From NCBI GenBank assembly GCA_902363135.1, contig CABIZF010000003.1, forward strand, positions 243,382 through 307,381: 64,000 nucleotides of DNA, given 5' to 3'. The first letter of the stretch is position 1; the number at the start of each line of letters is the position of its first letter. The notes beneath the pieces were generated by a model. It saw nothing but the letters and a program-made list of their open reading frames with translations, did no database searches and had not been told where the DNA came from. The stretch is from Lachnospiraceae bacterium (lineage in GTDB: Bacteria; Bacillota; Clostridia; Lachnospirales; Lachnospiraceae). Of this stretch, positions 27,401-35,661 are shown in pieces. The translations under genes were made by a program, and so were the position numbers.

Positions 27401-27907
27401 TCAGATTAACTCTTTCCCCACGTAGTGCACCCGCGCCGGATCATAGCGATCTTCCTGCGGTCTTTCCTCTGCCGGATACCCACACGGCACCAGCGCAAAT
27501 GCGTGAAGCTCTTCCGGAAGATTCAAAACCTTCGCAACTGCTTCCATACGTCCCTGATCCGGCGAAATCCCCATCCATACAGCGCCAAGCCCCAGCGCAT
27601 CGGCCTCCAGCAGAAGATTCTCCACTGCCGCACTCATATCAATATTAAAATATTCCGGTGCCCTGCCCTCTGATCGAAAACACGGCACAAAAACGACCGG
27701 CGCCTTTTTTGCACAGGTGGCATACGGGGATGCCTTCGAAAGCTGCAGAATCACATCCTTATCCCTTACCACATAAAATTCCCACGGCTGCTGATTGCAT
27801 GCCGACGGCGCTGCCATTGCAGCTCTCAGCATCCTCTCGATCTTCTCTGCCTCCACAGGTTTTTCCTGATACTTTCTTACACTGATTCTGTGAAAAATGC
27901 TGTTCAT
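27401..27907 (-). CDS. Nitroreductase-family flavoprotein
   Basis: 168 residues. FMN-binding start pattern MNSIFHRISVRKYQEKPVE (SxRxY), then MAAPSACNQQPWEFYVVRD, and the C-terminal LGLGAVWMGISPD and ALVPCGYPAEERP. Short nitroreductases of this type reduce nitroaromatics, quinones or flavins using NAD(P)H; the physiological substrate is not predictable. It stands alone, with AAGGAGAT before the ATG. Confidence 0.92.
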   Translation of the reverse strand: MNSIFHRISVRKYQEKPVEAEKIERMLRAAMAAPSACNQQPWEFYVVRDKDVILQLSKASPYATCAKKAPVVFVPCFRSEGRAPEYFNIDMSAAVENLLLEADALGLGAVWMGISPDQGRMEAVAKVLNLPEELHAFALVPCGYPAEERPQEDRYDPARVHYVGKELI

Positions 27908-27999
27908 AAGTTTGATCTCCTTCCATATCCTTGCAATTGTCTGATTTCATTGAATATTACAGCCTAAAAAGACTTTTTTGTCCAGTACTTCTTTTATTT

Positions 28000-28193
28000 T
28001 TTGAACCTGTATTTTCCTTTTCTGTAACCGGATACCGGTGCAACGATATCTGCCCGCACCAGATTTGAAAGAAATTTGGAAGCGCCGGAGCTTTTCAATT
28101 CAAAAATCCACTTATGTAAAAGTTTCGATTGTGGAGTTCATTTTTCGCGTTCAAAAGCAGATTTCGCAGAAATCCTTCGAGATATTCTGTTGT
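28000..28193 (-). pseudogene. Fragment of a Fic-protein gene (C-terminal part, with internal deletion)
   Basis: The sequence matches the 3' part of the Fic gene at 56104-56768 (shared ATTTTCCTTTTC.GTAACCGGATAC and TTCAAAAGCAGATTT). The stretch that corresponds to 56215-56394 is missing. The fragment ends at 28193 where a palindromic repeat begins. A decayed paralogue of the other Fic remnant in this window. Confidence 0.75.
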
Positions 28194-28380
28194 AAAGCGG
28201 ACATTCGCAATCCATCCCTGCAGCTCTGCTGACAGGGCCTAGCTTCGCTACTTGCTCATGAACGCAGTCGCTTCGCGATCTGCCAGTTGGAGCTTTCAAC
28301 TCCTACTGACAGAAGCATCCCCCTCCCCGCCGCTTAGTGCTCCGCACACTTGAAGCAGGGGAATGCTTATCTGCGTTCAA
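28192..28380. repeat. Long palindromic repeat, variant A copy 2
   Basis: Same modules as 18752-18921 (core, TTGCTCATGAACGCAG, inner hairpin around GGAGCTTTCAACTCC, and end module GGGGAATGCTTATCTGCG). A 30-bp insertion in the core, CCATCCCTGCAGCTCTGCTG, makes it longer. Confidence 0.85.
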
Positions 28381-28483
28381 ATGAAAATCTCGTGCATCCT
28401 CACATGTTATCTTACCATACCTTCTTGAGTACACGCTTATTCTTTTCTGAATCTTATGACTTTCTTAATCTCAAATCTACATC

Positions 28484-28535
28484 TTGACTTTTATTTTCTA
28501 CAGATGTAGAATTCAACCATCTACTACAAATGTAG
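28484..28535 (+). promoter_or_regulatory. Promoter with two BlaI-type operators
   Basis: TTGACT (28484-28489), 17 bases, TAGAAT (28507-28512). The operator CTACAGATGTAG (28498-28509) overlaps the spacer and -10; a second, CTACAAATGTAG (28524-28535), follows. TACA-N4-TGTA is the BlaI/MecI-type recognition pattern, and the blaI-like gene lies 1.25 kb downstream. Confidence 0.85.
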
Positions 28536-28558
28536 TCGTTAGATGAAAGGAGATTACC

Positions 28559-29698
28559 ATGAGAAAAAAAATGAATCGAAACCACTGCTTGCTTGCCACC
28601 TGTTCTCTTGCTACCGTACTTTTTCTGTCCGGTACTTCTGCATTCGCACAGGATTTCACAACGGATGATTCCGTCATGACGCTCACTCTTCCAGACAAAG
28701 AGGGCTGGGAACAGGTTGAGGATTCCCATACATGGATGACCTTAAGCAACGGTACAGACCGGATAACCCTTCTGCATTACCGGAATGGAGAGCCGCTTCC
28801 CGCCATCACGGTTGCCGATCAGAACTTTTCCCGCACCTGTCAAAGTATCCTCTCGACCCGAAACGAGGTCTTCATCATCACCGGAAGTGCTGCAAAGGAT
28901 GTGGATTTTGATGAGATCGAAAAAGCTGTGCAGAGTGCAGTCATCAACCAGTATGATACAAAAACTGCAGTTCCGGTTGCTTCCTCCGGTACTTCCGGCT
29001 CTTCCTCGGCTAATACCAGCACCGCCTCCGGTGAAAGCGAATCATCAGATACTACCGGCACGGAATCTGATACCTCCGGCTACACCATAAAAGACACTTC
29101 CTTTACTGGATGGGTCACTGCCTCCAGCCTCAACGTTCACCGTACCTATGACACTTCTTCGACAGTTGAGCAGACACTTGCACAGGGCAGTGAGATCACC
29201 ATCGACGGAATCGTACAGTACAATGGCGTTGACACAGGCTGGTATCGACTGCATGGAGGTTCCTGCGGCTATCTCCTCGCAGACTATGTATCCACTACGC
29301 CAATCACAGCTGAGACACTCGGCATCACACTGACCGACGAGCGTCACACACTCCGCACTTATGACGACTCTCAACGCACCTATATCTGGAAAGCCACTGA
29401 CGGAAATTGGTACGATGGCAGCGGACAGCAGTATGTTCCGATCAGTGATACGGACTGGATCTGCAAGGCATCCAGTTCCAGCAGCAACTGGACGCTGATC
29501 CCGGACGACAGCTCCTTATCCGACTCACAGGTCAGCAGCACCGTCACCATCTCAGATGAAGACGGCCTCAACACACAAACTCTCTATCATGACTCCGCCA
29601 CTGGGAACTGGTACAACATTGCAGGCGGTATTTACACAGACAACGGCGACGGCACCTTTACCGGATCAGACGGTGCTATCTGGACAGTCACTCCATAA
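28559..29698 (+). CDS. Secreted SH3-like protein under BlaI-type control
   Basis: 379 residues. Signal peptide (about 1-31, ending TSAFAQ). Residues 32-140 form a globular domain (GWEQVEDSHTWMTLSNGTDR). A Ser/Thr-rich linker (140-180) leads to an SH3b-like domain (GWVTASSLNVHRTYDTSSTV, then WYRLHGGSCGYLLADYV), then a C-terminal module of about 110 residues with the repeating pattern D-GNWYDGSGQQY and TLYHDSATGNWYNIAGGIYT. The same module ends the M56 sensor at 30182-31936. AAAGGAGA precedes the ATG. Probable cell-wall-binding exported protein. Confidence 0.85.
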   Translation: MRKKMNRNHCLLATCSLATVLFLSGTSAFAQDFTTDDSVMTLTLPDKEGWEQVEDSHTWMTLSNGTDRITLLHYRNGEPLPAITVADQNFSRTCQSILSTRNEVFIITGSAAKDVDFDEIEKAVQSAVINQYDTKTAVPVASSGTSGSSSANTSTASGESESSDTTGTESDTSGYTIKDTSFTGWVTASSLNVHRTYDTSSTVEQTLAQGSEITIDGIVQYNGVDTGWYRLHGGSCGYLLADYVSTTPITAETLGITLTDERHTLRTYDDSQRTYIWKATDGNWYDGSGQQYVPISDTDWICKASSSSSNWTLIPDDSSLSDSQVSSTVTISDEDGLNTQTLYHDSATGNWYNIAGGIYTDNGDGTFTGSDGAIWTVTP

Positions 29699-29705
29699 GA
29701 CAGAC

Positions 29706-29734
29706 TTGACACAATTCTTCCACAAGTGTAGAGT
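29706..29734 (+). promoter_or_regulatory. Promoter and operator of the blaI-like operon
   Basis: TTGACA (29706-29711), 17 bases, TAGAGT (29729-29734). The operator-like CCACAAGTGTAG (29720-29731) overlaps the -10, suggesting autoregulation. Confidence 0.75.
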
Positions 29735-29786
29735 ACTATTTGATTCGTTGCCCGCGGGAATAAAAAAATAGAAAGAAGGTTTTCAT

Positions 29787-30182
29787 ATGAAAAAAGTTCC
29801 CTGCCGTCTTCCAGACTCTGAGTTGGATATCATGCTCGTACTCTGGCACAATAAGCCACCGATGTCCCGTCTGGATATCGAGCGCATTGTAAACAAAAAA
29901 AAAGCGCTCGCCCCGACGACGATCCTCTCTCTGCTCTCCCGTCTGGAGAAAAAGAGCTTCGTGGCAGTCACAAAGGAAGGCAAAAACAACCTCTACGCAC
30001 CACTTGTCTCAGAACAGGACTACCAGCAGAAAGAAAGCCACAGCATGCTCGAACGACTTTATGGTAATTCTCTGAAGAACTTTGTCAATTCCCTTTATCA
30101 GGGCAAGCACATGGATCAGGGCGATATTCGTGAGCTGAGTGATTTTCTCAAAGAAATGGAGCAGAATCTGGAGGAGCACTAA
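29787..30182 (+). CDS. BlaI/MecI-family repressor
   Basis: 131 residues, winged helix. MKKVPCRLPDSELDIMLVLW opens as BlaI proteins do (the E-L-xxM-xxLW pattern), then ALAPTTILSLLSRLEKKSFV for the recognition helix. The C-terminal dimerization helix includes LERLYGNSLKNFVNSL. BlaI repressors are inactivated by cleavage triggered by their membrane sensor. The stop overlaps the start of the M56 gene (one base), so they are translationally coupled. Likely binds the TACA-N4-TGTA sites at 28498, 28524 and 29720. Confidence 0.93.
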   Translation: MKKVPCRLPDSELDIMLVLWHNKPPMSRLDIERIVNKKKALAPTTILSLLSRLEKKSFVAVTKEGKNNLYAPLVSEQDYQQKESHSMLERLYGNSLKNFVNSLYQGKHMDQGDIRELSDFLKEMEQNLEEH

Positions 30183-31936
30183 TGATTACCTTTACCTTCC
30201 ATATTATAAAGCTGAATGTACTATCTGCACTTATGATCTGCCTGACTATGCTTCTGGGTCGGATCACCCGGAAGCACTATGCGTTGCAATGGAAATATTG
30301 GATTTGGCTACTGACTGCCCTGCTTCTGCTGTTTCCGATCAATACTTCATCGATCAGTGCGGTACACTTGCAGGTAAATGCTCCTGTACGCAGCCTCGCT
30401 CACGACACACCAACAGCCCGCATGCAAGCAGACGCTGCTGCTACCTCAGATGTTCTGCTGACTCCTGCATCCTCTCATGGAAAAACGATCGTTCTGTCAA
30501 ATTCCACTGTCTCCGTTTACGGCCTTTTACAGCTCTTTGCATGGATCTGGCCGATTGGCACCATCATATTGGGAAGCTCACGTATCCTGCGCTACCGGTT
30601 CTCGCTCTGGCATCTGCAACGCTGGAGCTGTCCGGTAGCAGATCCAGATATTTTGCGGCTGTACCGGGAGATTTACCGGAGCATGCAAATCAGACGTCCA
30701 CCAAAGCTTCTGACTAACTCCCGACTGACGACTCCTGTTCTGGCCGGGTTATGCGAAACCCGGCTATACCTGACTGATATCCAATATCCATCAAACGAAC
30801 TCGCCTTTATTTTACGACATGAGCTTACCCATTACCAGCACCGGGATCTCTGGTATAAACTGCTCCTGCTCATTGTCTCCACTGTCTACTGGTTTAATCC
30901 AGTACTTTTGCTCATGCGCAATGAAGCAGAAAAAGACATCGAAAATCTCTGTGACAGCCGCGTCGTCAGACATTTCAGCCGGAAAGATCGCCTGGCCTAT
31001 GGGCAACTTCTTTTAAAAACCGCAGCACTTCAGAACCATGTTCCGTATCTTTCTACCGGATTAAATGATAGTAAACTAGTATTTAAAGAACGGATTCACT
31101 ATCTGGCCCGAACGGAGCATCTGCACAGACGTTTCCCGCCAGCCATCCTTATAGGTATCGGACTGATTGCCGGAAATATACTGGTAGGCTGCAGTTCTGG
31201 TCAGACAGACACAAATTTCAATGCTGTCACTGCACAGTCAGACGACACACCGCTTTCCACGCCGACAGAGACACCCCATTCCACTACGACTACGCCTTCC
31301 GGACAGAAAGCTTTCTCCCGGAATCCGGATGCAAAAGAGACAGAAATGGCAGTGTACGCAGGAACCGACAAACCCGTAGATACAACCGACGATGCCCATC
31401 CCATCAGCTCTGATTCCAATACAAATTACACCGCACCAATGGACACCACCCATCCGGTAACTACGGATACGCCTTCCGCACCAGTCGAAGATCCAGGCGC
31501 ACCCGACAGTTCCACTGTTCCCGATGCTCCATCTCAGGATGTAAATACAGGCGAAAATAACACACCAGACAACGAGATTTCCACCGTTTCACAGCAGACA
31601 CTCTATGCCGATTCCGGTAGCAATGGAACCATCAGCGTATCCATGGCATCAGATGGAAGCTGGCAGGACGCCTCCGGACAGACTTACACTATGATCGCAC
31701 AGGATCTCTGGAAAAGTAATTCTGACCAGAGCATCTGGACAGACATCGAGCCAAAACGTGCCTCCTCCGAAGAAGATGGTATCATACAAATTCAGGATCC
31801 GAACACACCGCACCGTTATACACTCTACTATGACACCGCAAACGGAAACTGGCAGACGCTGGACGGGCGATCCTTTACACAAAATGCTGACGGAACCTTT
31901 TCTGATTCCTATGGGAATTCGTATCCGCGCTCCTGA
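30182..31936 (+). CDS. BlaR1-like M56 metallopeptidase sensor with a non-beta-lactam C-terminal module
   Basis: 584 residues. Three N-terminal membrane helices, then the M56 zinc protease domain: HELTHYQHRDLWY (HExxH, near residue 219) and EKDIENLCDSRVV (third ligand). A fourth helix (ILIGIGLIAGNILVGCSSG) leads to an extracellular part. Instead of the penicillin-binding domain of BlaR1, there is a Thr/Pro/Ser/Asp-rich stalk of about 140 residues. A C-terminal module (W-KSNSDQSIW and TLYYDTANGNWQTLDGRSFT) follows, matching the end of the secreted protein at 28559-29698. Probably senses something other than beta-lactams. Confidence 0.9.
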   Translation: MITFTFHIIKLNVLSALMICLTMLLGRITRKHYALQWKYWIWLLTALLLLFPINTSSISAVHLQVNAPVRSLAHDTPTARMQADAAATSDVLLTPASSHGKTIVLSNSTVSVYGLLQLFAWIWPIGTIILGSSRILRYRFSLWHLQRWSCPVADPDILRLYREIYRSMQIRRPPKLLTNSRLTTPVLAGLCETRLYLTDIQYPSNELAFILRHELTHYQHRDLWYKLLLLIVSTVYWFNPVLLLMRNEAEKDIENLCDSRVVRHFSRKDRLAYGQLLLKTAALQNHVPYLSTGLNDSKLVFKERIHYLARTEHLHRRFPPAILIGIGLIAGNILVGCSSGQTDTNFNAVTAQSDDTPLSTPTETPHSTTTTPSGQKAFSRNPDAKETEMAVYAGTDKPVDTTDDAHPISSDSNTNYTAPMDTTHPVTTDTPSAPVEDPGAPDSSTVPDAPSQDVNTGENNTPDNEISTVSQQTLYADSGSNGTISVSMASDGSWQDASGQTYTMIAQDLWKSNSDQSIWTDIEPKRASSEEDGIIQIQDPNTPHRYTLYYDTANGNWQTLDGRSFTQNADGTFSDSYGNSYPRS

Positions 31937-32028
31937 TGCTCATCCTTCCGTATTTATTTTTTAATAAATTCCGATTTTTTCACTGCTTTTTATTGATTTT
32001 ACCTAGCTTCCTCCGTTTTTCTCAAAAC

Positions 32029-32348
32029 CTATAGCGATCCTCGTAAATAATGCATTTAAGGCAGTTAAGCAGAGTGCGAAAGACAAGGAAGATATCTGCA
32101 GGCGTGCTGACGCACGGCAAAGATATCTGACGCAGGATTTCACACTCTGATGAGCTGGAGTCAAACGGATATTCGCAATCCGCTTCGCTACTTGCTCATA
32201 ACCGAATAGCTACTTCGCAGCTTATCAGGAGTGGCTTGTACCACTCCTGATACAAGCAAGTCCCAACCCACTGCTTATTGCTTTGCGCAATTGAAGCAGG
32301 GGACTTGCTTGATTCGGTTAAATGCATAATTTTAGAGGATTGCTATAG
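32029..32348. mobile_element. MITE-like element with about 31-bp inverted ends
   Basis: The ends 32029-32059 and 32318-32348 are inverted repeats with about four mismatches (CTATAGC.ATCCTC at both tips, ATGCATTTAA at the inner side). No gene inside. The interior has a nested palindrome (CAGAGTGCGAAA with TTTCACACTCTG) and a full variant-B repeat (32161-32321). No clear target duplication was seen. Confidence 0.7.
32161..32321. repeat. Long palindromic repeat, variant B (plus orientation), inside the MITE
   Basis: Near-identical reverse complement of 27161-27321: core GGATATTCGCAATCCGCTTC, inner hairpin TATCAGGAGTGG/CCACTCCTGATA, end GCAGGGGACTTGCTTGATTC. Its 3' end runs into the MITE inverted end. 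Confidence 0.88.
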
Positions 32349-32439
32349 TACATAGCTATCAATTAACATGGTGAACTATAGAAAATTGAATGGAAACTGA
32401 AAAAAGCAGGATGCACAGAGTGTTTGATGATTCAGTCAT

Positions 32440-32634
32440 AGAAGCACGAAGTTCCTGAACCAGACGGATTGTTCCGCTAATCAAAATCATTGAAAAGATG
32501 ATAACCGCAGTCGTTGCATTTCTGGCAAAATTCGATACAAGAACCACATCTGTAGCCAATGAAATGATTCCAAGGACTAAAACAAACATTCCAACATTCA
32601 CTTTTCCTTTAAAGTAATTGCTGTAAGGAAAAAA
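32440..32634 (-). pseudogene. Remnant resembling the M1-M2 region of an Mg-type P-type ATPase
   Basis: The open frame encodes KVNVGMFVLVLGIISLATDV, then TTAVIIFSMILISGTIRLVQ and ELRAS. This pattern resembles helices M1-M2 of MgtA-like ATPases (VIIIVTMVLLSGLLRFWQEY type). Only about 65 codons remain and both ends are cut. It abuts the histidine-kinase fragment. The family assignment is from memory of the pattern and is tentative. Confidence 0.4.
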
Positions 32635-32813
32635 GAGAAGCTAGGCTGAAGGCTGCTCAAGATAAACTTGTAGTTGGTATGGCACACGATATACGAACAC
32701 CGTTAACTGGTCTTGTTACATATTTAGAAATTGCAAAAAAACAAAAGTCTTTAGAAAACAATCTCTTATATGTAGATAAAGCATATACTAAAACTTTGCA
32801 AATTCGAAATTGA
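32628..32813 (+). pseudogene. Histidine kinase, left part (phosphoacceptor region), split by the mobile element
   Basis: The frame encodes KEKREARLKAAQDKLVVGMA and HDIRTPLTGLVTYLEIAKKQ, the classical H-box (H-D-x-R-T-P) of a two-component sensor kinase. It reads LQIRN and then a stop created at the element junction (TGA at 32811-32813). The same reading frame continues at 45302 as QIRNLSDRLFEFFL. The N-terminal sensor and membrane part is missing to the left, so the kinase was already damaged or its 5' end has been displaced. Confidence 0.88.
32799..32811. repeat. attL, 13-bp core direct repeat of the mobilizable element
   Basis: CAAATTCGAAATT, identical to 45302-45314. It lies exactly where the kinase reading frame breaks. 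Confidence 0.85.
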
Positions 32814-33095
32814 GATTTCACCTGTTTCAAGAGATTTAATAACTGTTATATTTTGTTATTAAATTCTCCGCAAACCCTTGAAAACACTGGATTTGTCACA
32901 GGTGAGTTTTCCCTTATTGTTTCCCTTGTGTTATATCGTCCCACCAGTGTTTACGAACTCTGATAAGGGCAAATACAAGGGCAAGAAAAATCTATAAAAC
33001 AGTATAACACAAAATAAAAGTGACATGGTGAACTGATTAAAATGCTTCTAATTTTATTACAAATGATTGACAGAACGATAAGGAGATTTGATACG

Positions 33096-33334
33096 ATGAG
33101 AACGATATTTGCAGAATACAATCCACACAGAAACAGCATTGATGTATATACCAGTGCTGGCTATATGCTCCGCATTGACTGTGGGAAACAGAAAAGAATT
33201 TAAAAACAACAACCGGATCAGATTGTGCATTAAATGCACTTGCTATTGATAAACCGCTGGAATATGCAAAATTATATCTTGATGGAACAATGCAGATATG
33301 GGTTGATGCAGAAGATTCATTAGAACTATGGTGA
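33096..33334 (+). pseudogene. DUF6061-like protein, frameshifted
   Basis: Starts MRTIFAEYNPHRNSIDVYTS after AAGGAGA, a small protein common at the ends of Tn916-like and related elements. After CGK the frame is lost by one base; the second frame reads TTGSDCALNALAIDKPLEYA and ends WVDAEDSLELW with a stop at 33332. About 79 residues if repaired. Confidence 0.75.
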
Positions 33335-33579
33335 TTTTTTCAACAGCACTAAAGTTACTTTTTTCAACATCGTTATTGAGAATAGTCATTTTACCGTGCA
33401 TATATTCAATATCTTTTTATCCATTATAATGAAATCAAGGGCTGGTCTAATGCCAGCCCTACAAAAATGAATTTGCATAGAAAATAAATTTACAATTTTT
33501 CCGATATAAACCTGTTATCAACAAATACAAAAATAATTTATATTATCGTATCTATTGATATGATACGTATTTCAAAGAG

Positions 33580-34001
33580 GAGTCTGTGAAACTTTTTCTG
33601 TAAAATAATCTAGGCAAGGTCCTTCTATGATAAAATAATTATCATTAGGAGGGCCTTTTATTATGGCAAGACAAAAGAAACCTGTACACAGAGTACAAAT
33701 GACCGATGGTAAAAGAAACATCATTCGGCAGCTTCTCGAAGAATACGATATCGAGACTGCAGAAGACATCTAGGATGCTCTCAAAGATCTCTTAGGTGGC
33801 ACCATTAAAGAAATGATGGAGGCCGAAATGGATGATCACCTTGGATACGAAAAGTCCGAGCGTTCTGACAACGATGATTATCGCAACGGCTATAAACATA
33901 AGCAGGTAAACAGTCGGTATGGCTCTATGGAAATCGAAGTCCCACAGGATCGAAAATCGACCTTTGAACCACAGATTGTGAAAAAGCGTCAGAAAGATAT
34001 C
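33580..34001 (+). pseudogene. Truncated IS256-family transposase with left inverted repeat
   Basis: The left end GAGTCTGTGAAACTTTTTC begins at 33580 and the transposase start is ATG 33663. It encodes ARQKKPVHRVQMTDGKRNII, has a TAG at 33771 (codon 37), then ALKDLLGGTIKEMMEAEMDD and HLGYEKSERSDNDDYRNGYK, diagnostic of the IS256/mutator N-terminus. It ends about 34001 inside VKKRQKDI; the catalytic DDE part is absent. Confidence 0.88.
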
Positions 34002-34346
34002 TGCCAGTAAATAGACCGTAGTCTCATCACCCCTTTGATTAACCAGTTCTTCGACATCCGGCCAATTATCCTTATTCTCGAATTTTTCAGTTGATGAACT
34101 TGAATTATCCATTGACGGTTCATCCGGGAACTGTACTACCTCTTGTTCCTTCGCCTCTGTTTGCTCCATATTATTATCTTCTGCTGTTGCAAGCTCACTA
34201 TTATCTCCGCTCGCAACGACCTGCTCTGTACTGTTTCCGGTTTTAGTCATAATTCCGGTTTCCTGCTGCCCACATGCGGTCAATGAACATACCATAATTA
34301 CAGAAATCATCAAAAATGACTTATTCTTCATATCTTTTTTCTTCAT
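34002..34346 (-). pseudogene. Lipoprotein gene truncated by the IS256 remnant
   Basis: N-terminal signal with lipobox (VIMVCSLTAC, Cys at about residue 25), then a Glu/Ser/Thr-rich stretch and a start of a conserved part (NWPDVEELVNQRGDETTVYL). After that the open frame continues only as antisense IS256 sequence. The original protein is therefore cut at about 110 residues. The next gene upstream ends 4 bases before, so they formed an operon. Confidence 0.7.
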
Positions 34347-34350
34347 CCAT

Positions 34351-34682
34351 CTAATTTACATTACTTTTTGCCATATCGCGCACAAAGGAATATACCTTTT
34401 CTGACCACTGCCATACATCCAGCTTATCATGACTCAGGCAAAACGCTCTGTCTGACAACTGTTCTGGCATAACTTTCATTATTTGATCCTTGTATTCAGA
34501 CGGAATGACAATCATATGCACATAATTAGCCAGCTTCACTTCATCTTTTACCTTAACCGGTAAAAAGCCATCGTAATGTCCTTCATTTCATTATCACTTA
34601 CGTTCGGATAATCTGATAAGGCTTTGTATAAAACGCCATCCCATAATTCTGTGAACTCATGGTTTCCTATATTTATCTTCAT
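34351..34682 (-). pseudogene. Small hypothetical protein, frameshifted
   Basis: Starts MKINIGNHEFTELWDGVLYK after AGGTGAT. After SDNEMKDI the frame ends; another frame takes over with GHYDGFLPVKVKDEVKLANY and continues to KVYSFVRDMAKSNVN at 34351. A one-base shift near 34570 accounts for this. The repaired product would be about 110 residues. Family not recognised. Followed directly by the truncated lipoprotein gene. Confidence 0.65.
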
Positions 34683-34698
34683 ATTGTTATCACCTGTC

Positions 34699-35661
34699 TT
34701 AGGATTCTCCTAATTCTAGAATTTTTTCTCCTGTCTGCGGATCTTCGATCCCGAGCAAAGATAAAATCAATGCCATTCGCATATATTTTCCGTTCTGTAC
34801 CTGCTGAAAATAAGCCGCTCTGCTGTCATCATCCACATCGTAAGCAATCTCATCAACACGTGGCAGCGGATGCAGTACCGGCATATCTTCCTTTGCCAGC
34901 TGCAGTTTTTCCCGATTGAGAATATAAGTATCTTTCAGACGGATATAATCCTCTTCATTGAAAAAGCGTTCTTTCTGTACTCTCGTCATATAAAGAACAT
35001 CCAGCTTGGGAATGCTATCTTCCAGACTGGATACTTCCTCATACGGCGTATGCGTCGGCTCTAATGTTTCATCCACAAGATAATCTGGGATTCTGAGTTC
35101 TTCCGGCGAGATAAAATAGAATTTATTTCCTGTATGGCGCACCAGGCTCTTTACTAGCGAGTGCACCGTTCTTCCGAACTTCAAATCTCCGCAGAAACCG
35201 ATGGTCAGATTGTCGAGTCTACCAAGTCTCTGGCGAATAGTCATCAGATCGATCAAAGTCTGTGTTGGGTGATTATGTCCGCCATCCCCGGCATTAATGA
35301 CCGGGATTTTCGAATACATGGACGCACAAAGCGGTGCCCCTTCCTTCGGATGGCGCATGACAATGATATCTGCATAACAACTAACGACCCTTACCGTATC
35401 CGCAATTGTCTCCCCTTTGGAAACGCTCGATTGGTCCGCCCCTGCGAATCCAATCGTCTGTCCACCAAGACTGAGCATTGCCGATTCAAAAGAAAGCCTC
35501 GTTCTGGTACTTGGCTCGTAAAAAAGTGTTGCAAGCTGTCTGCCGTCTGCTGCATGTGCATAAGCTTTTAGATTTGCAGCAATCCTGTCTGCGAAATCCA
35601 GCACTTCATACGTTTCTTCTACTGTAAAATCCAAAGGACTTATCAAATGTCTTATAACCAC
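34699..35661 (-). CDS. pyrB: Aspartate carbamoyltransferase catalytic chain
   Basis: 320 residues. Joins carbamoyl phosphate and L-aspartate in pyrimidine synthesis. The carbamoyl-phosphate motif [16 protein letters not shown] is near residue 48, the catalytic HPTQTLIDL follows, and the aspartate-loop region [11 protein letters not shown] is present. No pyrI follows. The start overlaps the purA stop by 10 bases. It sits inside the mobile element, so it is likely a second copy beside the chromosomal pyr genes; this cannot be checked here. Confidence 0.96.
   Translation of the reverse strand: MVIRHLISPLDFTVEETYEVLDFADRIAANLKAYAHAADGRQLATLFYEPSTRTRLSFESAMLSLGGQTIGFAGADQSSVSKGETIADTVRVVSCYADIIVMRHPKEGAPLCASMYSKIPVINAGDGGHNHPTQTLIDLMTIRQRLGRLDNLTIGFCGDLKFGRTVHSLVKSLVRHTGNKFYFISPEELRIPDYLVDETLEPTHTPYEEVSSLEDSIPKLDVLYMTRVQKERFFNEEDYIRLKDTYILNREKLQLAKEDMPVLHPLPRVDEIAYDVDDDSRAAYFQQVQNGKYMRMALILSLLGIEDPQTGEKILELGES

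Noticed and set aside
33792..34010. The C-terminal part of the 184-codon minus-strand frame
   Set aside because: Beyond about 34002 this frame is antisense IS256 sequence; only the lipoprotein N-terminus is real.
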